A stretch of DNA of 20,732 nt from SFTH01 sp963643985 (GTDB lineage Bacteria; Bacillota; Clostridia; Christensenellales; Aristaeellaceae): positions 1-20,732 of the forward strand of contig CAVINP010000032.1 in assembly GCA_963643985.1 (NCBI GenBank), in the 5' to 3' direction. A program made the translations under genes and the position numbers. How positions within the stretch are numbered: the first letter of the stretch is position 1; the number at the start of each line of letters is the position of its first letter. The notes below the pieces were generated by a model. That model was given only the letters and a program-made list of their open reading frames with translations. It did not search any database and was not told where the DNA came from. This document shows, piece by piece, positions 1-5,959 of the stretch.

Positions 1-4
1 TGAA

Positions 5-50
5 GCAGTCGCGCCACTGCGCCTGCGATACATCGCAGTGGCGCGACTGC
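5..50. repeat. Perfect 17-bp inverted repeat (long hairpin)
   Basis: Bases 5-21 (GCAGTCGCGCCACTGCG) are perfectly complementary to 34-50, with a 12-base loop. The loop holds a second, competing pairing (TGCGAT at 24-29 with ATCGCA at 32-37) that would use part of the same right arm. No clear T-tract follows on the plus strand, and the other flank lies outside the window, so I cannot call it a terminator with confidence. It could be the terminator of a gene to the left, or a dispersed palindromic repeat. Confidence 0.6.
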
Positions 51-183
51 TGTTATGAAATTCACTGCTCAGCTTACCACTTCATTTAATCAGTGTATCC
101 CTGGCAGCTGTCATCAGCTATGGCGAAACTGGTTGTACCGCCTTTTTGCGGGCCGGAATTAACATTTTATGATCAGTAAACGG

Positions 184-211
184 AAAGAGGCTACCAGACG
201 ATAGCCTCTTT
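184..211 (-). terminator. Rho-independent terminator of the xre/L,D-transpeptidase end of the operon
   Basis: A 10-bp stem (AAAGAGGCTA at 184-193 with TAGCCTCTTT at 202-211) closes an 8-base loop. It lies 11 bases beyond the stop codon of the minus-strand regulator gene. Read on the minus strand, the stem is followed by TTTCCGTTT, a moderately T-rich tail, which fits termination of the minus-strand transcript. Confidence 0.7.
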
Positions 212-222
212 TCGTATCGGAA

Positions 223-924
223 TTACAGATTTCTCAGCAGTCGTATGCAGCGGCCGAGGACCTTGACCTCGGGCGCGGGTGCGATAACCGACTCGAACTC
301 GCGGTCAAACGACTGCATCTGCAGCCTCATGCCGTCCATCTTGAGCATCTTGCGCACCAGACGGCGGCCCTTGTATTCCACCAGCATCAGCGCACCGTCC
401 ACGGCGCGGTTGTCCGGCACGGTCAGCAGCATATCGCCCGCATGCACGCGAAAGCCGCGCAGGCTGTCGTCCGCCATGCGGTAGTAGAGCACCTTGTCGG
501 GCGCTCCGCCCTCGATCTTGCCGCCGATGATCGGCGTGAGTATATGGTCGATCACCACGCCCTTTTCATCCATCACCGGCACACGGCGCACCACGCCGCC
601 CAGCGCGTCCAGCCAGGCATCGGTGGACTCATTGATCCGCTTCTGCTGCTCGGCACTCGCGTCCTCCACGGGCAGCACATAGGCGCGGGGGCGGGGACGC
701 AGCTTCACCTCAGGTTCGGCGGCCGCTTCCAGTTCTGCTGAGATCATCTCGTGCGCGCCCAGAATCTTGAGTATACGCTGCGCCTGATCGTCGGCCACGA
801 TGCGGCGGCCGGACTCGATGTCCTTGATGGTGCCCTCGGACATGCCGCACTTCTTGCCCAGCGCCTTTTCCGTCATCTTGGCGGCCAGACGCGCCTTACG
901 TATGCTGTCTCCCAAACGGCTCAT
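223..924 (-). CDS. XRE-family transcriptional regulator with S24/LexA-like C-terminal domain
   Basis: Predicted DNA-binding regulator of 233 residues. Residues about 6-60 form a Cro/CI-type helix-turn-helix (IRKARLAAKMTEKALGKKCG, then a recognition helix and IESGRR). Residues about 113-230 resemble the S24 peptidase fold of LexA and phage repressors: DDSLRGFRVHAGDML fits the nucleophile region (Ser154), and VEYKGRRLVRKM fits the strand that carries the catalytic lysine. The usual VKR is VRK here, so the dyad lysine may be shifted or lost and self-cleavage is doubtful. The ATG overlaps the stop codon of the upstream L,D-transpeptidase gene (ATGA), which indicates translational coupling. A terminator follows at 184-211. 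No phage genes surround it, so a host regulator is more likely than a prophage repressor. Its target genes are unknown. Confidence 0.8.
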   Translation of the reverse strand: MSRLGDSIRKARLAAKMTEKALGKKCGMSEGTIKDIESGRRIVADDQAQRILKILGAHEMISAELEAAAEPEVKLRPRPRAYVLPVEDASAEQQKRINESTDAWLDALGGVVRRVPVMDEKGVVIDHILTPIIGGKIEGGAPDKVLYYRMADDSLRGFRVHAGDMLLTVPDNRAVDGALMLVEYKGRRLVRKMLKMDGMRLQMQSFDREFESVIAPAPEVKVLGRCIRLLRNL

Positions 925-2105
925 GACTGTGTTTCCTCCGTTTCATCTTCTCTGCGCACGATTTCGATGTACTTGCTGCCCACATAGCCCGTCTGTCCGT
1001 CGTATTCGACCAGCGACCAGACCAGCCCTTCGTTGAGAACGCGCACGGGTGTGCCCCGCGTGAGTGTGGCCAGCTGCGCTTTCTTCACATCCGGGCCGCT
1101 GCGCAGCACCAGATAGGAGTCTGCCTCGACCGAGACCAGCGCGATGGTGCCCTCCATCTGCGAAATATCCGGTGTGGGACTGGGCGAAGGCGTCGGTGTG
1201 GGCGTCGGCGTAGGTGTGGGCGTCGGGGTGGCCGTGGGCGAAGGCGTTGGGGAAGGCGAGGGCGTGGGATCGGGCGTCGGACTCGGCGTGGGGGAGGGCG
1301 AGGGTGTCGGGATGATGGCATCCTGCGTCAGCAGCATCTCCTGCTGAGCCAGGGTGAGTACGCCGCTCTGGTACAGACCGCGCGAATTCTGCCACTCGCG
1401 CACCAGTTCCTCGGTTTCCGAGCCGAATACGCCGTCGATATACTCGATCTCATAGCCCAGATCCGAAAGCTTTTTCTGCACCGTGATGACTTCGTCGCCC
1501 TTGTCACCCTTGTGAAGCGCGTATCTGTACTCCATGAACTCATCGTAGCTCATCACGTCGCGGTCGAAGGTCAGTATCTTCAGCACGGAGCGCAGCTCTT
1601 CGTCAACTTCTGCATCGTCAAATATGTGCACGGTCGTGCCGGCGGGGCAGTTCTCCGCGATCCACCGGGCATCCTCGACGCGCAGGCGGATGCAGCCGTG
1701 CGAGGCCTTGCTGCCCAGAGAATGGGTTGAACCCCAGGTCGCAGTGGTGCTGCCCTTGCTGGAGAAGAGCACGGAATGGAAGAGTATGCGGTTGTGGATG
1801 CGCGTGGCATACTTTGCCCAGATCTCGTATTCGGTAAAGTAATACCAGGGCGAACGCTCAACGTCATACTTCTTTTCGGGCAGTGTGAATGTGCCCGTCG
1901 GCGTGCTGTTGCCCACGCCCGTGGAGCAGATCATCCGGCGGACGATGTTGTCTTCGTCTCTGCGCTTGCCGCTCTCGTAGACGGTGACGATCTGGTTGGC
2001 GATGTCTACATCGATGTAGTAGGGAACCGTCTCGGCCTCTACGACGGGGCAGAGGGGCATCAGCACCATGCACAGTGCCAATGCAAGAATGCGCTTGAGT
2101 TTCAT
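921..2105 (-). CDS. Secreted L,D-transpeptidase (YkuD) with peptidoglycan-binding and SH3-like domains
   Basis: Predicted exported enzyme of 394 residues that forms 3-3 cross-links or remodels peptidoglycan. A signal peptide spans residues 1-24 (KRILALALCMVLMPLCPVVEA). The YkuD domain covers about 28-162 and has the catalytic motif SHGCIRLR with nucleophile Cys138 and His136. A peptidoglycan-binding-1 domain lies at about 198-258 (GDKGDEVITVQKKLSDLGY). A Pro/Thr/Ser linker follows at 266-312, then a bacterial SH3-like domain at about 320-385 (LVLRSGPDVKKAQLATLTRG, ending GYVGSKYIEIV). The catalytic domain is N-terminal, the reverse of the paralogue at 13656-14981. The ribosome site is AGAGGA about 12 bases before the ATG. 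It lies at the distal end of the division operon and overlaps the regulator gene by 4 bases. Confidence 0.9.
   Translation of the reverse strand: MKLKRILALALCMVLMPLCPVVEAETVPYYIDVDIANQIVTVYESGKRRDEDNIVRRMICSTGVGNSTPTGTFTLPEKKYDVERSPWYYFTEYEIWAKYATRIHNRILFHSVLFSSKGSTTATWGSTHSLGSKASHGCIRLRVEDARWIAENCPAGTTVHIFDDAEVDEELRSVLKILTFDRDVMSYDEFMEYRYALHKGDKGDEVITVQKKLSDLGYEIEYIDGVFGSETEELVREWQNSRGLYQSGVLTLAQQEMLLTQDAIIPTPSPSPTPSPTPDPTPSPSPTPSPTATPTPTPTPTPTPTPSPSPTPDISQMEGTIALVSVEADSYLVLRSGPDVKKAQLATLTRGTPVRVLNEGLVWSLVEYDGQTGYVGSKYIEIVRREDETEETQS
1170..1310 (-). repeat. Low-complexity repeat encoding a Pro-Thr/Pro-Ser linker
   Basis: About 140 bases made of near-repeats of a GGCGTCGGTGTG-type unit on the plus strand encode alternating TP/SP dipeptides (residues 266-312 of the L,D-transpeptidase). 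A single DP and a TA step interrupt the pattern. Such a stretch is likely an extended, rigid spacer between the wall-binding and SH3-like domains. The six-base periodicity makes it prone to in-frame length change by slippage. Confidence 0.85.
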
Positions 2106-2131
2106 GTCTGTAAAATGTCCTCTTGCTTTTT

Positions 2132-2163
2132 AGTGGTCTGTGGGCAGTGGCCGGTGGTCAGTG
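2132..2163. repeat. Degenerate heptamer tandem repeat in an intergenic gap
   Basis: Four to five degenerate copies of an AGTGGTC-like heptamer lie head to tail (AGTGGTC, TGTGGGC, AGTGGCC, GGTGGTC, then a partial AGTGAAA). They sit in the 118-base gap between the pseudouridine synthase stop and the L,D-transpeptidase start. Taken as 14-mers, the first two copies match at 11 of 14 bases. No function is evident. I see no promoter or gene in the rest of this gap. Confidence 0.6.
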
Positions 2164-2223
2164 AAACAGTGCGGCGACGAGCGGTGATCCGAAGCCCGCA
2201 ATGTCGGTTACCGGCATCCGGTA

Positions 2224-3132
2224 TCATGTTCTCAGCTTCTCCAGCCATTTGGTAAATCGTGCTTCGGGCGGCGCTTCAAAGAGCATTTCCCTGCCGCTGC
2301 GCGGATGCACGAAGCCGATGCGGAAAGCGTGCAGCAACTGACCGCCCTCCACGGGATAGGGCATGTGTCTTGGACCGTAGACCGGGTCGCCCAGCAGCGG
2401 ATGCCCGAGCGAGGCCATGTGCACGCGAATCTGGTGCGTGCGCCCCGTCGCGAGGCGGCATTCCAGATAACTTGCGCCGCGCAGCTCTTCGAGCACGCGC
2501 CAGTGCGTCACGGCACTGCGCCCGCCGGGGACGATGGCCATCTTCTTGCGGTCCGTGGGATGTCTGCCGATCGGCGCGTCTACCGTGCCGGAATCCTCGC
2601 GCATGTGTCCCTGCACGATGGCAATGTAGGCCCGCTGCACGCTGTGGGTGCGGATCTGCTCGCTCAGACTCAGGTGGGAAAAGTCGTTCTTGGCGACCAG
2701 AAGCAGTCCGCTGGTGTCCTTGTCGATGCGGTGCACGATGCCGGGGCGTATCTCGCCGCCGATGCCGGAGAGGTGATCCAGATGCTTTAGCAGCGCGTTC
2801 ACCAGCGTCCCGTCGGGATTGCCCGCCGCAGGATGCACCACCATGCCGGAGGGCTTGTAGACAACGGCCAGATCTTCATCCTGATAGAGTATCTCTATAG
2901 CGATGTCCTGCGCCTCCACGCGTGCGGGCGCGGCATCGGGCAGCGTGACGCTGACCTCGTCATCGGTTTTCAGTGCGTAGCCCGCCTTGAGGACCGGCAC
3001 ACCGTTGACCAGCACCTGTGAGGCCTTGATCAGTGCAGCCGCCCGGGAGCGGGTGATGCCGGCAATGCGGGATGCCGCCGTGTCCAGCCTCTCCCCGCCG
3101 CTTTCGGTCACTCCGGAATAAATATCAGCCAT
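2224..3132 (-). CDS. RluA-family 23S rRNA pseudouridine synthase (RluD-like)
   Basis: Predicted to convert uridine to pseudouridine in large-subunit rRNA, acting in the cytoplasm. The 302-residue protein has an N-terminal S4 RNA-binding domain at about 14-65 (RLDTAASRIAGITRSRAAAL, ending VLVNG). The catalytic domain carries the RluA signature HRIDKDTSGLLLVAKND, with catalytic Asp137. The later family motif GRTHQIRVHMASLGHPLLGD is also present. Length and order fit RluD/YlyB. The gene overlaps lspA by 8 bases, and its GGAGG site lies inside the lspA end. The lspA-rluD pair is the same as in Bacillus subtilis (lspA-ylyB). The exact target uridines cannot be read from the sequence. Confidence 0.95.
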   Translation of the reverse strand: MADIYSGVTESGGERLDTAASRIAGITRSRAAALIKASQVLVNGVPVLKAGYALKTDDEVSVTLPDAAPARVEAQDIAIEILYQDEDLAVVYKPSGMVVHPAAGNPDGTLVNALLKHLDHLSGIGGEIRPGIVHRIDKDTSGLLLVAKNDFSHLSLSEQIRTHSVQRAYIAIVQGHMREDSGTVDAPIGRHPTDRKKMAIVPGGRSAVTHWRVLEELRGASYLECRLATGRTHQIRVHMASLGHPLLGDPVYGPRHMPYPVEGGQLLHAFRIGFVHPRSGREMLFEAPPEARFTKWLEKLRT

Positions 3133-3580
3133 GCTTTTTGCGTGCCTCCGAAATGATCGTATCCAGCAGCATCAGCGCGGCCCCCACGCAGATGAACACA
3201 TCCGCAGGGTTGAACACGGGGAAGCGCACGAAGCTGAATTCGATAAAATCTATCACGTAGCCGTAGACCAGACGGTCGTACAGGTTCCCCAGTCCTCCGC
3301 CCACGATGAGCCACAACGCGCTTCGCAGCAGATTGCCGTACTGCGGACGCAGCAACAGCACCAGCACGATGGCCGCCACCATCAGAAATATCAGCAGCGG
3401 CAGCAGCGCGTTGCCCGAAAAGAGGCTGAAGGATATGCCGCTGTTGTGCACGGGCGAGGTGAAGCGCACAAGCCCCGGCAGCACATCCCGGCCGCCGCAG
3501 CGCACGATCAGCATCTTGCCCACCCGATCGACGACGGCCGCAAGCAGCGCGATCCACCAGCCACGAATCCTTTTTTTCAT
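3125..3580 (-). CDS. lspA: Lipoprotein signal peptidase (signal peptidase II)
   Basis: Membrane aspartic protease that removes the signal peptide from prolipoproteins after Lgt has added diacylglycerol. The 151-residue form starts at the ATG at 3580 (MKKRIRGWW), preceded by AGAGG 7 bases upstream. An in-frame start further upstream at 3628 has no such site. Four hydrophobic segments are visible. Conserved motifs are VDRVGK near the N-terminus, HNSGISFS (Asn46), GNLYDR with catalytic Asp102, and FNPAD with catalytic Asp127. The gene sits between divIVA and the pseudouridine synthase gene, as in many Bacillota. Its partner lgt lies in the divergent operon at 7308-8231, so both lipoprotein maturation steps are in this window. 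Confidence 0.95.
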   Translation of the reverse strand: MKKRIRGWWIALLAAVVDRVGKMLIVRCGGRDVLPGLVRFTSPVHNSGISFSLFSGNALLPLLIFLMVAAIVLVLLLRPQYGNLLRSALWLIVGGGLGNLYDRLVYGYVIDFIEFSFVRFPVFNPADVFICVGAALMLLDTIISEARKKHG

Positions 3581-3601
3581 ATCGACCTCTGTTGCATGCA
3601 A

Positions 3602-3632
3602 AAGCGTGAATCGGCTTTTCCGATCCACGCTT
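3602..3632 (-). other. 12-bp hairpin in the lspA leader, between divIVA and lspA
   Basis: Arms AAGCGTG (3602-3608) and CACGCTT (3626-3632) pair. After one A/C mismatch, ATCGG (3610-3614) pairs with CCGAT (3620-3624) around a CTTTT loop. On the minus strand only TTT follows, so it is a weak terminator at best. It could tune read-through or mark an mRNA processing site between divIVA and lspA. Confidence 0.55.
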
Positions 3633-3661
3633 CGCGAGTGATCATGTGATCAAGTGTGGAC

Positions 3662-4192
3662 TTACTTCAGCAGCGCATCGCTGGCATGCAGCGCGGAAAG
3701 CTGTTCGTCCAGCAGCTTTTTGAAGTTGTTGCGGTAGGCATTGACCACGCCCTGCAGGCGTTCGGCCTCGGCGTTCATCTCGGCCACGGCCTTCTTGGCA
3801 CCCTCGGTGATGGCATCGGCCTGGGCATTGGCATCGGCCAGGGTCTTCTCAGCCTGCGCGTTGGCATCGTCGATGGTCTGCTGCGCCCTGGTATTGGCGT
3901 TGGCGACCGTCTCGTCGGCAATGCGCTGTGCACCCACCAGAGATTCGCGCATGGCGTTCTCGAGGTTCTTGAAGTAGTCGCCCTCGTTGTAGTCGGGCTT
4001 GCGGTTCTCCAGCTCGGTCTTCTGCTCTTCGAGCTCCTTGACCCGGGACGTCAGTGCCAGGTTTTCGCGCACGAGCCTGCTCAGCTCCTCCGCCAGCTCA
4101 TCGAGATAATCGTCGACCTGTTCGACATTGTAGCCGTCGAGTTTCTGCGTCGAGAATTCCTTCTCCTGAATATCCTTCACACTGATTGCCAT
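3662..4192 (-). CDS. divIVA: DivIVA-domain cell division/polarity protein
   Basis: Coiled-coil scaffold that binds curved membrane at septa and poles and recruits division or envelope proteins. The 176-residue form starts at 4192 (MAISVKDIQEKEF), with AAAAGGAG about 10 bases upstream. The N-terminal lipid-binding module shows the family signature FSTQKLDGYNVEQVDDYLDE. After it, a first coiled coil runs at about 28-64. The second part (about 95-147) is a striking Ala-rich run of roughly 11-residue repeats (DDANAQAEKTL, ADANAQADAIT, EGAKKAVAEMN), as expected for a right-handed hendecad coiled coil. It lies downstream of yggT and sepF in the classic ylm gene order. Whether it acts as DivIVA or a GpsB-like relative cannot be settled from sequence alone, but the length favours DivIVA. 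Confidence 0.92.
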   Translation of the reverse strand: MAISVKDIQEKEFSTQKLDGYNVEQVDDYLDELAEELSRLVRENLALTSRVKELEEQKTELENRKPDYNEGDYFKNLENAMRESLVGAQRIADETVANANTRAQQTIDDANAQAEKTLADANAQADAITEGAKKAVAEMNAEAERLQGVVNAYRNNFKKLLDEQLSALHASDALLK

Positions 4193-4237
4193 ATGCTCTT
4201 CTCTCCTTTTCTTGGTTGATGCGTAAAACTGCACCCG

Positions 4238-4522
4238 TCAGATCAGGCGCAGCAGATAGTAGAGTTTCCACCAGAGCTGATCGATGATCGAAATGCCGAT
4301 CAGCGCAAACCAGCAGGAAAAGTCCAGCGGCAGGCGCGTCTTGGCCGTGATCCACACGCTCAGGCGGCGAAACGGCGCTATGAACGGCGTCACAAAGTGT
4401 TCAAGCATGCCGTACAGCTGCCAGCGTGGCCGAAACCAGCTGAGCACTGCATAGATGAAAATCGCGGCGCGTACGATGTACAAAAATGCCGAAGCCGCAT
4501 AGAAGACCTTGTAGAGCGACAT
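4238..4522 (-). CDS. yggT: YggT/YlmG-family small membrane protein
   Basis: Small integral membrane protein of 94 residues with two hydrophobic segments (YKVFYAASAFLYIVRAAIFI and, near the end, FALIGISIIDQLWW). Between them lie the family motifs YAVLSWFRP and HFVTPFIAPFRR, typical of YggT/YlmG. I chose the ATG at 4522 because GAGGGG lies 7 bases upstream. The in-frame ATG at 4528 would leave only one base. YlmG proteins are encoded next to sepF across Gram-positives and cyanobacteria and are linked to septum or nucleoid distribution, but their molecular function is not firmly known. The gap to divIVA is only 45 bases, so the usual ylmH gene is absent. Confidence 0.93.
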   Translation of the reverse strand: MSLYKVFYAASAFLYIVRAAIFIYAVLSWFRPRWQLYGMLEHFVTPFIAPFRRLSVWITAKTRLPLDFSCWFALIGISIIDQLWWKLYYLLRLI

Positions 4523-4547
4523 GCGCATACCCCTCGCTTTTTGTCAA

Positions 4548-5225
4548 TCAGAAGCGGTGATCCACGTCGTAGTTCTCGTTGACCTCCACGTTCATCGGCG
4601 CGATCAGGTAGGTGCGATCGGAGGCCTTGCGGATCGTGGCATGCAGGGCAAACACCGCGCCGGAGAGCGTATCCACCGCACGCTGCATGATCTTGGGATC
4701 CAGATCGTCCATGGTCAGCACCACGGTGTTGTTCAGGATCAGGTTGTCGATCACGTCGCAGCAGTCGCGCAGCTCGTGCAGCGCAAACATCATCGTGCGC
4801 TGGCGCGAGGCGGCCTGGGCCTTCGTGCTGCGCTGCACAGGTTCTTCAACCTGCGTGCTGCTGTCAAAGCGCGAAGGACGCGGTGAATAGTCGTAGCGCG
4901 AGGCGGACGACGTTGGGCGCTCCTCGTTGTAGAGGCGGCGCGGGGAAGAAGAGGCGCTCGCCGAGTCAAAACGGCTCGGTGTGCGGCTCATGCGCGGCGT
5001 GCGCGTGGGCTCATAGCTTGACGACGACGCGGAATAACGCCTGGAGACCTCCTGACGGGAACGCGTCGGCTGCGTCGGCTGTGTGCTGCGCTTGGGCTGA
5101 TAGGCCGGGCGCCGTCCGTCGTTGCCGGAGTCATATTCATCTTCGTAGTTGTCACGCGGCTCCTCGTCATCGACCAAACCGATGAATTCCAGTACCCTGC
5201 TGAAGCCGCCCTTTTTCCGCGCCAT
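4548..5225 (-). CDS. sepF: Cell division protein SepF
   Basis: Membrane-tethered partner of FtsZ that organises Z-ring filaments at the septum. The 225-residue protein has an N-terminal amphipathic membrane-binding segment (FSRVLEFIGLVDDEE). A long Ser/Arg/Pro/Thr-rich linker follows at about 25-135, which is probably disordered. The C-terminal SepF domain (about 140-225) contains FALHELRDCCDVIDNLILNN, DDLDPKIMQRAVDTLSGAVF and ends in YLIAPMNVEV. The linker is longer than in B. subtilis SepF (about 150 residues in total). GGAGG lies about 10 bases before the ATG. Its neighbours yggS and yggT confirm the ylm cluster. Confidence 0.96.
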   Translation of the reverse strand: MARKKGGFSRVLEFIGLVDDEEPRDNYEDEYDSGNDGRRPAYQPKRSTQPTQPTRSRQEVSRRYSASSSSYEPTRTPRMSRTPSRFDSASASSSPRRLYNEERPTSSASRYDYSPRPSRFDSSTQVEEPVQRSTKAQAASRQRTMMFALHELRDCCDVIDNLILNNTVVLTMDDLDPKIMQRAVDTLSGAVFALHATIRKASDRTYLIAPMNVEVNENYDVDHRF

Positions 5226-5256
5226 AAGTCTTCATCCTCCGTCGTAAAGTCATTCG

Positions 5257-5946
5257 TTATTTATGCGTGCGCTCGCCGAACAGGTTGCGGCCGAGGCGCA
5301 CCATCGTGGCCCCCTCCTGGGCAGCCACAATGCAGTCAGAGGACATGCCCATGGAGAGTATGTCCATGCTTGTGTCTTTGATGTTCATATCCCGCAGCCG
5401 GTCAAACAGGACGCGCATGCGCCTGAAGTAGGGGCGGACGTCCTCGGGGTCGTCCGCGACCGGCATGATGGCCATCAGCCCCCGCACGCTCAAGCCCGGA
5501 AGCTCGGCACAGCGGCGGATGAAGGGGAGCAGTTCGTCCTCATCGATGCCGCCCTTCTGCGGTTCGCGAGCGATGTTGACCTGCACGAGCGCAGGCATCA
5601 CGATGCCCGCCGCCGTGGCGCGTTTGGAGATCTCCTCCGCCAGCGCGTCCCGATCCAGCGACTGTATCATCTCCACGCGGGAGATCACGTATTTGACCTT
5701 GTTGGTCTGCAGCGTCCCGATCAGGTGGATGTGCAATCCGGGATCAAATTGATCGATACGGCTTAAAAGCTCCTGCACGCGGTTTTCACCGATCAGCGAC
5801 AGCCCCGCCTCGTGCGCCAGATTGACCGTCTCGGCGCTCTGCGTCTTGGTGACGGCACAGATCTTTGCGCCGCCCCACTTGGCCGAAGCCTCGGCAATGC
5901 GCTCCTGCCAGAGCGCGATGTTGGCAAACAATTCTTCGCGATCCAT
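5257..5946 (-). CDS. yggS: YggS-family pyridoxal phosphate homeostasis protein (PLPBP)
   Basis: Cytoplasmic PLP-binding protein of 229 residues with the single alanine-racemase-like barrel of this family. The PLP lysine is Lys34 in ICAVTKTQSAE. Other conserved blocks are LIGENRVQELL, HLIGTLQTNKVKYV, LVQVNIAREPQKGG and LSMGMSSDCIVAAQEGATMVR. The family regulates vitamin B6 and amino-acid pools and has no known catalytic activity. B. subtilis calls it YlmE. It is 13 bases downstream of the HlyD-like gene, and its ribosome site (AGAGG) overlaps the stop codon of that gene, so the two are probably co-transcribed and coupled. Confidence 0.95.
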   Translation of the reverse strand: MDREELFANIALWQERIAEASAKWGGAKICAVTKTQSAETVNLAHEAGLSLIGENRVQELLSRIDQFDPGLHIHLIGTLQTNKVKYVISRVEMIQSLDRDALAEEISKRATAAGIVMPALVQVNIAREPQKGGIDEDELLPFIRRCAELPGLSVRGLMAIMPVADDPEDVRPYFRRMRVLFDRLRDMNIKDTSMDILSMGMSSDCIVAAQEGATMVRLGRNLFGERTHK

Positions 5947-5959
5947 TCTGTCTCGCCTC

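Noticed and set aside
138..151. CCGC-CTTTTT-GCGG as a terminator
   Set aside because: The stem is only 4 bp and the T run lies in the loop rather than after the stem.
223..924. A prophage repressor marking an integrated phage
   Set aside because: The regulator is HTH plus S24-like, but all neighbours are envelope and division genes and no integrase or phage structural gene is visible.
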